Below are positions 15,680-25,400 of a DNA stretch of 64,000 bases, in pieces (within the stretch, counting starts at the first letter, position 1; every line of letters starts with the position of its first letter). Origin of the DNA: Opitutia bacterium UBA7876. GTDB taxonomy: Bacteria; Verrucomicrobiota; Verrucomicrobiia; Opitutales; Seribacteraceae. Both the position numbers and the translations under genes were made by a program. Location of the stretch: the NCBI GenBank assembly GCA_002500665.1, contig DLRY01000028.1:62001-126000 (forward strand). The letters are read 5' to 3'. Below the pieces are notes generated by a model that did not search any database, was not told where the DNA came from, and saw nothing but the letters and a program-made list of their open reading frames with translations.

Positions 15680-17224
15680 GTGAGCGAACCATGGGGTTCC
15701 GAAAACGTCGTGGAGGGAGCGACCACGGCCATTCTTCTAGGGCCGCTTGACCGGAAAACGCTGGAAGAGGAATGCTCCGACCATCCAAAGGGTGTGCTCT
15801 GGATCGGCCCCGGGGATGCGGAAGGCGGAAACCCTCCACCACCAGGTCTCGTCATCACCCGCATCACTGATAGCTCAGAAGTAATCCAGAAAGCCATCCG
15901 AGGGATTCTCGGGTCGGAATACGAGATGCAGCCCACGGTCAAGGCAAGTCAGGAATCGGAAACGGATTCGCCAGAGGCCTACTCAGACATCCTCTCCCTT
16001 ATCATTGCGGAAATCGACTCGACCTTCCGGTCGCGGAAAACCAGAGAGGAGGTGGGCTTCCAGCGACAAGCCCAGGTCATGACCAACCTTCGGGGCTATC
16101 TGGGAGGGAGGGTTCCCGAAGAATGGCGAGGGATGGCCTCCAATTGCCTAGCCGTGGTCGTTGGTGCCGGTCCTTCCCTGGATCAAACTCTTCCTCTTCT
16201 CCAGAAGGGCTTGCCCAAGCCCGTAGTGGTTGCAGCGGACAGTAGCCTAAGGGCCCTCCAGAACTACGAAATCGAGCCGGACTTCGTGGTCAGCATAGAC
16301 CCAGAGAAAATTCATACGGACTGTAGCAGAGAGGATTATTGCCCGGGCATCGCCATCCTTTCCAGTCAATCGCATGGAAGCTGGCTGGCGAAATGGGGTG
16401 AGAAGTCGCGATTCTTATCGGGACGGGTGCTGACGGAGGACTGGTTGGCCGAGAAGGGAATCGGCAAGACGAGGCTTCAGGCGGTCAATAACGCCGGGCT
16501 TACCGCCCTTCTGTTCGCAGATTTTCTCGAGCCCGCCGCCATCCTGATGGCAGGCATGGACCTCTCGGGCGGAGGAGATGGTCGGGAAAGGTATGCCGAA
16601 AGCACCGGACGCTCCCACATGCAGATTCATGCCTCTCATTTTCACAAAGTTCCGGGGAACTTCGCACCCACGGTCCCTACCCCATTCCTCTCGGACTGGC
16701 AGGAGACCTCCGACCTAACGGGGGAAGTATCACGAAGAAGGATGGTCATGAACCTGAATTACCGGGGAGCTAAACTGGAAGGAGCAACGGTCATCCACCC
16801 AGAAGACATAGACGGACTGAAGGAAGCAGTCTCGGAAAACCTTTCCCCCTTCGCCTCCAACGACGAAGAGATCATGCACAAGCGAAAATCCCTCCAAGGA
16901 AACGGGCTGAATCAGCTTCTTACCCTCCTCGCCTCGCGCTGCGACTTGGCTTGGAAGAATTTCCCTTGCAATACCAAAGATTACAACGCCGTACTCAATT
17001 ACCTGCGGGAGCTGTTCACGGATCAGGATATGGCCAGGTTGCTGGGCGACTTCGCGTTTAGCATTCTTCCCAAGATCGGACCGGGTGGGACCATCGGGGA
17101 GGACGACCTCAATAAAGCCGTCCGACAGCTGGAAAACCTGATTTGGAAGCTGGAGGACGCCATCCTCGAATGCGGAGGAAGCGAGGAGTTTCTCCTTCGT
17201 TTCCTAACCGAAACGTTCGACTAG
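15680..17224 (+). CDS. Motility accessory factor Maf (DUF115) flagellin glycosyltransferase
   Basis: Maf proteins transfer nonulosonic acids such as pseudaminic acid to flagellin. The MptE-like DUF115 core is clear: VVVGAGPSLDQTLPLL (GAGPSLD at 164-170 counted from the ATG) and VAADSSLRALQNYEIEPDFV then SIDP. An ATG at 15674 directly abuts AAAGGAGG (15666-15673) with zero spacing. The GTG at 15680 has the ideal 6-base spacing, so I take it as the start (514 aa). It is divergent from pseB/pseI, which would supply the donor sugar. Its stop overlaps the convergent aminotransferase stop. Confidence 0.88.
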   Translation: MSEPWGSENVVEGATTAILLGPLDRKTLEEECSDHPKGVLWIGPGDAEGGNPPPPGLVITRITDSSEVIQKAIRGILGSEYEMQPTVKASQESETDSPEAYSDILSLIIAEIDSTFRSRKTREEVGFQRQAQVMTNLRGYLGGRVPEEWRGMASNCLAVVVGAGPSLDQTLPLLQKGLPKPVVVAADSSLRALQNYEIEPDFVVSIDPEKIHTDCSREDYCPGIAILSSQSHGSWLAKWGEKSRFLSGRVLTEDWLAEKGIGKTRLQAVNNAGLTALLFADFLEPAAILMAGMDLSGGGDGRERYAESTGRSHMQIHASHFHKVPGNFAPTVPTPFLSDWQETSDLTGEVSRRRMVMNLNYRGAKLEGATVIHPEDIDGLKEAVSENLSPFASNDEEIMHKRKSLQGNGLNQLLTLLASRCDLAWKNFPCNTKDYNAVLNYLRELFTDQDMARLLGDFAFSILPKIGPGGTIGEDDLNKAVRQLENLIWKLEDAILECGGSEEFLLRFLTETFD

Positions 17225-18447
17225 GAAACCTCATCGGACATCCGATCCATGGCCTTTTCGGCGACTCCGATGGCCCGGTTGATGGACTCGTCGTCGTGCG
17301 CATTGCCCAGAAACCAGTTGTGGTGAGGATGAAAATAGATTCCTTCCTCAGCGCATAACCGGCAAAACTTCTGGATCTTGAAAAGGGATTCGTCGTCCTC
17401 GAAGGATGGGTAAGGCATAGAGGCGGGACCGGTCATGCGGAGGCTTTGTCCGGCTTGGGATGCGGCCTGCTCAAGGCCAGTACAGAGGCGATTTCCTTTT
17501 TCCAGCACGGCATCGGCCACCTTGCCCCGACCGGACAACTCAAGCGACTTGAGGGCCGCCGTCATGGCGAGGGCATCGTTCCAGCAACTTCCAGTCAGAA
17601 AAACATCCATCGAAGGCTTGCGGAAGTCTTCCCGACCCACGCAGGCGGAGATGGCATAGCCGTTACCAAGAGCCTTGGAATAGACCGAGAGATCGGGCAC
17701 AAAACCGAAATATCGGTGAGAACCTCCTTCGCTGAGGCGTCCCCCGCAGCGAACGTCGTCGAGGACGAGCAGGCTTCCGTGCCGGCGGCAAAGATCCTCG
17801 ACGCCTTTCCAGAACCCGGGGGCGGGCAACTCGGAGGGAGCGAAGGCGGCATGGTGATATGGGGTGAGGATTACGGCCGCGATCCGGCCCTCGTTCCGGG
17901 AGAAGAGACTGGAAAGAGCTTCCAGGTCGTTCCACTCGAACTCAAGGACGGAGGAACGGTCTTCGGGGATGCGTCCGCCAAGGCCGGGATCGCACCAAGC
18001 ATCCACCCCATGATAAGCCCCCTTGGCTTTTACAATCAACGGTCGCTTGGTGCTTTCGCGGGCTACTCGGATGGCCCAAGTGGTGAGGTCGGACCCATTC
18101 TTGGCGAAAACGGCCCAGTCAGCGAATTCGATCCGTTCCAAGAGAGCCTCGGCCAGATCGACCATGATTTCGGCAGGCTGGTTGAACACTGAGCCCTTCT
18201 CACGCTGGCGGGCAACCGCTTCCTCGATCTCGGGATGGTTGTAGCCGTGAAGAATCGAGCCGAAGCCACACATGAAGTCGAGCCATTCATTTCCGTCCAC
18301 ATCGGTGAAACCGCAACCTTGAGCCCGGTCGCAAAAATGTGGGAAATGACGAGGGAGACCGGCTGCCGGTGCAACGTGTCCGTAGATTCCACCGGGCACG
18401 GCCTTGAGGGCTCTCTTGAAGAGTTGGTCCGATCGGTCGCGCTTCAT
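17221..18447 (-). CDS. Class III PLP aminotransferase, glutamate-1-semialdehyde aminomutase-like
   Basis: 408 aa from the ATG at 18447, which overlaps the stop of the upstream gene (ATGA). The fold is that of GSA aminomutase: DVDGNEWLDFMCGFGSILHG near the N terminus, FAKNGSDLTTWAIRVAR, the PLP-ring Asp in VLDDVR (D230) and Schiff-base lysine K258 in YSKALGNGYAIS. It is last in a coupled trio with a glycosyltransferase and an SCP2-like protein. That suggests transamination of a sugar, lipid or aldehyde precursor rather than tetrapyrrole synthesis. It is not of the DegT type, so it is not PseC. Confidence 0.8.
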   Translation of the reverse strand: MKRDRSDQLFKRALKAVPGGIYGHVAPAAGLPRHFPHFCDRAQGCGFTDVDGNEWLDFMCGFGSILHGYNHPEIEEAVARQREKGSVFNQPAEIMVDLAEALLERIEFADWAVFAKNGSDLTTWAIRVARESTKRPLIVKAKGAYHGVDAWCDPGLGGRIPEDRSSVLEFEWNDLEALSSLFSRNEGRIAAVILTPYHHAAFAPSELPAPGFWKGVEDLCRRHGSLLVLDDVRCGGRLSEGGSHRYFGFVPDLSVYSKALGNGYAISACVGREDFRKPSMDVFLTGSCWNDALAMTAALKSLELSGRGKVADAVLEKGNRLCTGLEQAASQAGQSLRMTGPASMPYPSFEDDESLFKIQKFCRLCAEEGIYFHPHHNWFLGNAHDDESINRAIGVAEKAMDRMSDEVS

Positions 18448-19133
18448 GTGACGGGGACGGGGACCCTGCCCAATACACACCGGGAAAGGTATCCGATTTT
18501 TTCCATAAGGGGAATCTTTCCCTGCAGAAGGACTTTGCCTGTCGCAAGGGCCCCGAGCTGGTCCATGCCTCGTAAAATTGCGTCGAAAGCGACTTCTGGA
18601 CTCGAGAAGGTTAGGATCACCGAGGGGGTTTCCGAGGGGGTCTCGGAAGTGGCGGAAAAGACCCCCTCAGGACAAAGACGCAACCAAGCAAGTGAGCCAT
18701 AACCATCGAGCCGAAAATCGACTAATTCATCGGATTCATCGCAAAAGAGGCTCCTTGAAGCCGGATCATGGTTACCGAAGACCGCAAGGGATTCGAGCCC
18801 TGCCCGCAGGAGAGCTGACAGGTTATTGGGAGAGATCTTGGATTGATCGTAGAGGCGGGCGATCCTCCTGAGGGCACAGATCGAGCGGAGGGCACAGAGA
18901 GGATTCCTGAACACTGGCCCAAGCTCGGGCATGGCCAAGCCCTTCTCAATCGCCATCAGAAGGGATGCATCACGGAATACCAGTCCCTTAGGCCCGATCG
19001 ATATGCGTTTCCCTGGCAAGAGCCTGGGCTCGAGTTCGGGCATTTTGGGACCGTAGCGGCTTATGGCCAGGCTTGCTCCAAAAATCGATCGGGCGGCCGC
19101 CCAGTGGGCAATGCGGTCGATACTCGGCTTCAT
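18444..19133 (-). CDS. Uncharacterised protein, possible SCP2-like fold
   Basis: 229 aa from the ATG at 19133, which overlaps the glycosyltransferase stop; a longer frame to 19280 lies inside that gene and is rejected. The C-terminal ~65 residues (VILTFSSPEVAFDAILRGMD, then LATGKVLLQGKIPLMEKIGY) resemble the sterol-carrier-protein-2 pattern of a hydrophobic lipid-binding fold. The N-terminal part is helical with no recognised motif. Four-base overlaps at both ends show coupling to both neighbours, so it likely works on the same, perhaps lipidic, product. The SCP2 assignment is tentative. Confidence 0.6.
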   Translation of the reverse strand: MKPSIDRIAHWAAARSIFGASLAISRYGPKMPELEPRLLPGKRISIGPKGLVFRDASLLMAIEKGLAMPELGPVFRNPLCALRSICALRRIARLYDQSKISPNNLSALLRAGLESLAVFGNHDPASRSLFCDESDELVDFRLDGYGSLAWLRLCPEGVFSATSETPSETPSVILTFSSPEVAFDAILRGMDQLGALATGKVLLQGKIPLMEKIGYLSRCVLGRVPVPVT

Positions 19134-20236
19134 TTGCCCAGAAGTGTTCGCAGGGCATCTAGAAGCTTGCCGGGATCGCTCGCCATCTCGATCTTGACGG
19201 ATGGAACCTCGCCACCCGCCAACTCGGGCAGGCGGGAGGGGTTGTGGGTTGAAAGGACTGAAGGGGCCCGTTTCTTCCAAAAATTGAGGTTATTCGTCTC
19301 TTGAGGCATGACTCCACGGGAAAGATCGAATACGACGGGTGTTCCACAGGCAATTGCCTCGGTGGTCATACCAGCCCCCGGACGGGCAAAGAGGCAATCG
19401 GCTTGCCTAAGTATCAAGGCCATGTCCGGAGCGGACAACTCGGGCAAGGCTACAAAGGGCACCCGTGAGGATTTCTTTATGCGACTGAGATCGGCAAGGG
19501 TGGACTCATTCCGACCACATAGGGCAAGCAACTGGCAGGGCTTTCCAGAGCGGTTGAAGGCTTCGATAACCTGGCGGTGGCGGTTGACCCCATTGGCCCC
19601 TGTCCCAAGGACGTAGGTCTTGAGATCGGGCGAAAGATCATACTTGGCGAGGAACTCATCCCGGCTAGGCTGACCAGGTCGGTTATAGAAAGGCTTCCTC
19701 AGCAAGGGTCCGGAGGCAAGAGTCCTTTCGGCAGGCATACCTCGCCTGCGAGCGGCCTCGCAGGTCTCCTCGAAAGGCCCTGAGAACAGATCGGCCAGAG
19801 GATTGATCCAGTGACGGCTGAAGCCTTTCCCATCGGCCAACTCGCCACAGAAAATAACGAATTTCATTCGCTTTTCGGGAAGAGCATCTTTGCAAAGCCT
19901 GAAATATCCGTGGTTTAGGTGAGCGTGAACGCTAAGGACGAGATCAGGTGTGAATTCCGCGACCTGCTTGGCAAACTTGCCCGATAACAGAATGCGGCGG
20001 TGACCGCGGTGCAAAGATGCCCATTCCAGGAAATGAAAATATAGGTAATGAAAGAGAGGAAGTTTCCGCTGGATGAGGTTATAGAAAGCAGAACCCCAGC
20101 GATAGAGAAGAAAACCATTCTCGAGGGGACGCAGAGTACGGGTCTCCCCTCCGCTCTCGCTCCACCATGCACTAAGGGCGGCGGCTCGCATGTCGTGCCC
20201 GCCTCCGGTCGAGGAGCTGAGTATTAGCAGGTTCAT
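19130..20236 (-). CDS. MGDG-synthase-like family 28 glycosyltransferase
   Basis: 368 aa. The N terminus MNLLILSSSTGGGHD (SSSTGGGHD 7-15) is the signature of diacylglycerol galactosyl/glucosyltransferases (MGDG synthase, UgtP) related to MurG. The C-terminal GT-B half carries the nucleotide-sugar site (LFARPGAGMTTEAIACGTPV). Such enzymes glycosylate membrane lipids at the cytoplasmic face. It is first in the operon with the SCP2-like and aminotransferase genes. Acceptor and sugar are unknown. A PseG-like hydrolase was considered and does not match. Confidence 0.8.
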   Translation of the reverse strand: MNLLILSSSTGGGHDMRAAALSAWWSESGGETRTLRPLENGFLLYRWGSAFYNLIQRKLPLFHYLYFHFLEWASLHRGHRRILLSGKFAKQVAEFTPDLVLSVHAHLNHGYFRLCKDALPEKRMKFVIFCGELADGKGFSRHWINPLADLFSGPFEETCEAARRRGMPAERTLASGPLLRKPFYNRPGQPSRDEFLAKYDLSPDLKTYVLGTGANGVNRHRQVIEAFNRSGKPCQLLALCGRNESTLADLSRIKKSSRVPFVALPELSAPDMALILRQADCLFARPGAGMTTEAIACGTPVVFDLSRGVMPQETNNLNFWKKRAPSVLSTHNPSRLPELAGGEVPSVKIEMASDPGKLLDALRTLLGK

Positions 20237-20322
20237 CCCTTTTGGGTAAAGCTAGCCGCTTTTGGCGGGAAAGAAAACCATGAAAGCATCTCGACACTCA
20301 CCCCAGCTTGGGGCAAACGAGG

Positions 20323-21567
20323 TCATTCAAGGTCGTGCACGAACAAGCCACTGCGTAGCTTGGGCTCGAACCAGGTTGTCTTGGGGGGCATGATCTCGCC
20401 GGCATCGGCAATGGTCAAAAGCTCCTCCATACTAACGGGGTAAAGGGCGAAGGCAGCAGCCATCTCGCCAGAGTCGACCCGTCGCTCCAGCTCCTCAAGT
20501 CCACGGATACCGCCCACGAAGTCAATGCGGTCGTCCTTACGTAGATCAGTGATGCCGAGGATGGGGCCAAGAACCTTTTCCGACAAGAGCGTGACGTCGA
20601 GGTCTCCAACAGGGGTTCCTGCGGATGCGGATTCGGACAGGGCGATCAACTCGTACCATTTACCATCCAGGTAAAGGGAGAATTCACGCATCTCGTGAGG
20701 CCTCGGACAACGGCCCCGAGCAGGTTTAATCTCAAAATCATCTGCTAAGGCGGCTAGAAAATCATCGGGGGAAAGTCCATTGAGGTCCTTGACTACCCGG
20801 TTGTAGTCGAGGATTTCCAGTTGGTCGTCGGGAAACAGAACGGCCAGGAAGAAGTTATATTCCTCGCTCCCCGCGTGCAAAGGGTTTGATTCCTTCCTTT
20901 TCTGCCCTACCCTCGCCGCAGCGGCCGTTCTGTGGTGGCCATCCGCAACATAGAGATCGGAAACGCTCAAGAAGGCTTCCTCCAGAAAACGGACTTTCTC
21001 ATGCTCTGAAATGGTCCATAACTCGTGGCGGACCTCGTCGGCAGCGACGAAATCGTAAATAGGTTCGCCCTCCAAGGCGGAAAGCACGAATTCATTGATC
21101 CTCTCATCGCCACGATAGGAAAAGAATACGGGTTCGGCATTGGCGTTGAGGCATTCGACGTGGCGGACGCGGTCGTTCTCCTTGATCGTACGGGTCAGTT
21201 CATGCTTCTTGATCCTACCCTCGTAATATTCCCGGTAGTCGCAGCACCCGACGAGGCCGACCTGCGGCCTACCGTTCATGGTTAAGCGATAGAGATAAAA
21301 GGAGGGATCGGAGTCTTGACGGAAGATTTCCTCCCGGCAGAGGCCGGAAAAGTTTTCCCTTCCCTTATCATAGACCTCGTCTGAATAGGGATCGATGCCT
21401 TCCGGCAAGTCGATCTCCGGCTTGATCACCCGCAGGAAGGAGTGAGGGTTTCCTTCCGCCTCGCTTTTGGCCTCAGCCGAATCGAGAACGTCGTAGGGCC
21501 TGGATGCAACCAACTCCACCAAGTCCGGGCGGGGTCTGAGCGCTTTGAAAGGCTTGAACGTAGCCAT
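20323..21567 (-). CDS. DUF1015 family protein
   Basis: 414 aa, full length for DUF1015. It has the typical N terminus (FKPFKALRPRPDLVELVASR then PYDVLDS), a long alpha/beta core and the hallmark VADGHHRTAAAARV. I cannot assign a reaction from sequence. The ATG is 33 bases after the csrA stop, so it may be transcribed at the tail of the flagellar run, but DUF1015 genes occur widely without flagella. Confidence 0.85.
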   Translation of the reverse strand: MATFKPFKALRPRPDLVELVASRPYDVLDSAEAKSEAEGNPHSFLRVIKPEIDLPEGIDPYSDEVYDKGRENFSGLCREEIFRQDSDPSFYLYRLTMNGRPQVGLVGCCDYREYYEGRIKKHELTRTIKENDRVRHVECLNANAEPVFFSYRGDERINEFVLSALEGEPIYDFVAADEVRHELWTISEHEKVRFLEEAFLSVSDLYVADGHHRTAAAARVGQKRKESNPLHAGSEEYNFFLAVLFPDDQLEILDYNRVVKDLNGLSPDDFLAALADDFEIKPARGRCPRPHEMREFSLYLDGKWYELIALSESASAGTPVGDLDVTLLSEKVLGPILGITDLRKDDRIDFVGGIRGLEELERRVDSGEMAAAFALYPVSMEELLTIADAGEIMPPKTTWFEPKLRSGLFVHDLE

Positions 21568-21600
21568 GGGGCTTTGCTGGTTGAAGGAGTGGAAGGACTC

Positions 21601-21912
21601 TCAACCGGCCGTCTCTGATTTTTCCACCTCGGATCCAGCCGCAGCCTTCTTTGCCCGGATCTGAGCGATGAGCTGCTTGGCGGAACCGGCCACCAAGGTG
21701 CTCTTGAGAGTGCCCTCTGCGGGCTTGCTGGAAACGGCGGCAGCCATGTTGGAGGATTGCATTTCCTCAAGGATCTCGCGACGAAGTATCGAAATGGAGC
21801 GAGGAGCTGAGATTCCGATCTTGACCGAGTCGCCCTCTATCTTAGTGACTGAAATCTCTATCTCGTCTCCAATGGCTATGCCTTGATCGACTTTGCGAGA
21901 TAGTATCAGCAT
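21601..21912 (-). CDS. csrA: Carbon storage regulator CsrA with C-terminal extension
   Basis: RNA-binding translational regulator that represses flagellin and other mRNAs by binding GGA motifs. Residues 1-60 are canonical (MLILSRKVDQGIAIGDEIEI, GISAPRSISILRREI). The protein is 103 aa rather than 60-75, with an Ala/Lys-rich tail at about 61-103. It sits 18 bp after fliW, whose product binds and inactivates CsrA, the conserved switch pair at the end of many flagellar clusters. Confidence 0.96.
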   Translation of the reverse strand: MLILSRKVDQGIAIGDEIEISVTKIEGDSVKIGISAPRSISILRREILEEMQSSNMAAAVSSKPAEGTLKSTLVAGSAKQLIAQIRAKKAAAGSEVEKSETAG

Positions 21913-21930
21913 GGGTCTCTACGGTAATTT

Positions 21931-22386
21931 TTAGAGACCTTCACCACCCACATCCAAGACATGACGGGCAGAAAATTCCTCGTGATTGTTGATGATGCAC
22001 TGTTTGGCGACCAAGGTCGCCCGGTTAACGATTATGGGACCGACTAAGTTGAGGAAAATTTTTCCCGATTCATCAGGGGGCAAGGTCACGATGTTCAGTA
22101 TCATGGTGTCTTCGGGCCCGGTAATTCCAAGAACCTCGACATCGGCATCCGCAACCTCCACCGAGTAGTTGGGAATGACCCCCCCCGGCTCAAGGACGAT
22201 GAAGGCCAATCCATCCTGCTTTTCCTCTCTCAACCACATGAAGGGCAATTCCTCCTTGTCGAAGACCAAGTCCATCGACCGAATCTCTGGAAATCCGAAC
22301 AAACCCTGCGGAAGAGTGATCTGGTTCCTTACCTCGGACTGACCAATCTCAGGATCGTTGGAATCTTCTCCTGCCTTCAGTTTCAT
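21931..22386 (-). CDS. fliW: Flagellar assembly factor FliW
   Basis: FliW binds either flagellin or CsrA, so CsrA is released when flagellin accumulates. The start is MKLKAGEDSN, ATG at 22386 (151 aa); the longer frame to 22578 overlaps flgL. Conserved FliW features: ITLPQGLFGFPEIRSMDLVF, PFMWLREEKQDGLAFIVLEP, VTLPPDESGKIFLNLVGPII and NRATLVAKQCI. It lies between flgL and csrA on the same strand. Confidence 0.93.
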   Translation of the reverse strand: MKLKAGEDSNDPEIGQSEVRNQITLPQGLFGFPEIRSMDLVFDKEELPFMWLREEKQDGLAFIVLEPGGVIPNYSVEVADADVEVLGITGPEDTMILNIVTLPPDESGKIFLNLVGPIIVNRATLVAKQCIINNHEEFSARHVLDVGGEGL

Positions 22387-22414
22387 GGGGATTTGATGAA
22401 AAGAATTCTCAGAA

Positions 22415-25400
22415 CTAGAGGTAGTTGAGAAGGGAGGTGTTGAGCAACTGAGAGCCCACCTGTAGCGACGCCTGGTAGGCAGTCGAGATCCGGGTGAGGC
22501 GCATAATGGCCTCGGAAAGATCGATGTCGATGTCCTTGGAAATCCTTTGGTCGAGCTGCATGAAATAGTCTTCATCATGGGCCCGGACGGTATTCATGCG
22601 AACCATCCTGGAGGACAATTCCCCCATCTTGTTGATCAGGTTTTCCTCCTGTGAGATGAGCTTCTTCTCAGCGTCCTCCACTTCCTGGGAGTAATGAGAG
22701 GGGGTGGCATTGGCGAGCGAATCGCGCAGGCCAACGATGGTCTTTACCGCATCCCCAAGTTCCTTGGTGCCATCGTTTCTCGCACTTAAGAAGCCCGAGA
22801 TCTTGGTCTCGTTGCCAACATAGTGCTCACTATCCTTTTTGCTGCCGGTGTAGGTGATACCGACCACTTTACCATTTTCGTCGCGATGGTCGAGAAAAGT
22901 CTTCGATCCGGTGGCGAAGGAAAAAGTGTCCCCGATCTGAGCATAGGCGGTGGCTCCCGTCAGGGCGGTCGATTGGGCCAAGTTGAAACCGGTAACGGTG
23001 TAGGGCCCCGGATCCTTGGGGTTCTGATCCCACAGGATCTCGGCCTCCATCTCCTGACCATTCGGAAGAATGACCTTCGCCAACTGGAAGTCGGGAGGAA
23101 GGGAACCACCCAGTGACGTCCCGAAAAAATACCTGCCCGGGTTGATGACCTTAAGCCCGACGACCTGCCCATAGGCGTCCACGACGGCTTCTGCGGTAGC
23201 GTCGGTGCCAGTCGCTCCGGCGGACTTGATGGTCACGACCGGACGATCGGAATTCGCCACTGAGAACTTCATCACGTGGTCAAGCGGTTCCTCGATCTTG
23301 ATCCACTTGTCGTTATCGACCATGGCGTTCGGGAAGAGAGCATTGGTGCTGGGAATCTTTTCGTCGGCAGGGGTAATGAGAAAGTCCGTAGTAGTAGTAG
23401 CTCCGCTGGAACTGGGCGTGATCTTGTTATTAAATGCATTGGCCAAGCAACGGTAGTAGCTTCCCTGATAGTGAACGATCTGACCGTAGTCGTAAGTCCG
23501 GCTCGACAACCAGTCCTCACCTTGACCGCTCGCGTGCGGGCCATTGCCAGGCTGACTCCCAATCCTCTTGAAATAGGGTGACACGTCAGTGTCGAGGGTG
23601 GGAAGACTGTGGTCGGGCACACCATTGGTCCTGGTCCAGAAAGTTCCGTTGGTCAAGTTGGCCTGGGTGTTATCTGTTGCGGTGAGGGCCTGCTGGGCCA
23701 CGTAAAGCTCACCGTCCTTGTAGACCGAGTCTCCCGATTTCACGGCAACCCCCGAAACCCACGTGCTGGCCAAGTCCCAATTGAGGGTGAAATCGGCCAA
23801 GGTATTCTGGGTTCCGTCAAGGTTCTTGTTAGCCGCATACAGTCGGTTCGAGCTGACAGCCATATCCCCGGCATTAAAAGGTCTGCCTTCAATCCATGTA
23901 GCGGGTTTGCTGACGTCTTGGGTCGCCACAAAATAGTTCTTGGTTGAAGGATCGTAGACGAAGTCCCCCACCTTGGCCACAAGGGCACGGTCGGCGAAGT
24001 AGGACAACTCCTTACCTTCGGTCGGCAGGTCGTCCCCGAGCAGGTATACGTTACCATCCGATCGCTCCGTCAATGCGGCCAGGTTGAGACCGGAGGAAGA
24101 AAGGTTGCCCGATGAGATCGTCGCGGAAGAAAGATCGATGCTTACGTCGGACTTGGCGAGAAAATATTCGCCCGAGGCCGTATCGAAAACATATTGCCCG
24201 CGGGAAGCAGTCACGGGCTGGGGGCCGTTGGCGACTTTGTCCAATCCCGCGATTGGCTGGGAACCGAAGACGGTATCCTGGAAATATACGCTGCTTCCGG
24301 TACCCCCCGGAGGAGGGATGGCGATGGCTTCCGCCTCTACGGCGGCCGAAACGTCGGTGACCGAATTACTGGGTAAAAGGTCCTGAACGGTTGGGTTGTT
24401 GCTAAGCAAGCTCCAGTTAGCGGAAAAATTGACTTCCGTATTTTGAGCGCTGGTAAGGGTCGAATTAGCCTGCCAAAGCTTTCCGTCCCGGTAAGCGGTC
24501 TGGAATCCGGCTGAAACAACTTGTCCTTCCTTCCATTCACCATGATGATCCCTGGCAAACTTGAAGTAGGTCCCCTTTCCCGCACTCACTCCTCCAAAGA
24601 CGACGTGAGGGAGCAAGGGGGTCGTACCAGTCTGAGGGTCAATTCCAGTCGGGACGCTCTGGGAATTGTAGGCCTTCTTGGGATCGAAGGTTCCCCTCAT
24701 CTGGTTGGTTGCGACCTTGGTCATAAGCCCATCCGGGGAAATGACTTCGCCCGCAGAGTAGGGGGACGCCCCGTAGGCAGAAAATGCGCTCGCAACGAAG
24801 GGATTGGGGATCGACTGGGACTGGTTGCCAAGGGCCGTGGCGACCGAGTTGGCATTGGTGATGGCAGCCTGGAGTTGCGTTTCAGTATAGTTGACCTTCT
24901 GGTTAGCCACGTAATACTGGTTCGTAGTGGTGTCCAGAATGTGCTGTCCGGCAGAGAGTTGAGCCCCAATCCCAACGGTCTTCTGAACTTGCCCATTGTA
25001 GTTTACGACTACGCCGGAAGGCGGGAACCTTTCAACGATCTTGGACATGTTTTGCGTATCCACGCCAGCTGGGTTTTCCACTAGGAAATAGCGTCCCTCG
25101 TGCAAAACGACGTCCTTCGCCTTGATACCGTTATCGCCAGGCTTGAAGAGTTGCTGGTTGGCCTTGACGTAGGGGCCTTGGATGACCGAACCATCTTTCG
25201 AGGAGGCCGCCAGTCTGTAGTCCATGGTCTCGGCATCGAAAAACACGACCCCCTGGTTCTCCGATCCCGAAACGGCGAATTCGTTGACCGGTATAGCCAC
25301 CTGCTTGACGTTATTCGCGACGTCGAGGTTCAATTGAGCTATGCCTTCGTTCGCCGCGGTGTTGGGGTTGTCCAAAAAAGTATACTCCGCCTTCTTGGCA

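Noticed and set aside
17221..18447. Assignment as PseC or HemL
   Set aside because: The fold is class III, not DegT-type as PseC requires; neighbours are glycosylation and lipid genes, not tetrapyrrole genes.
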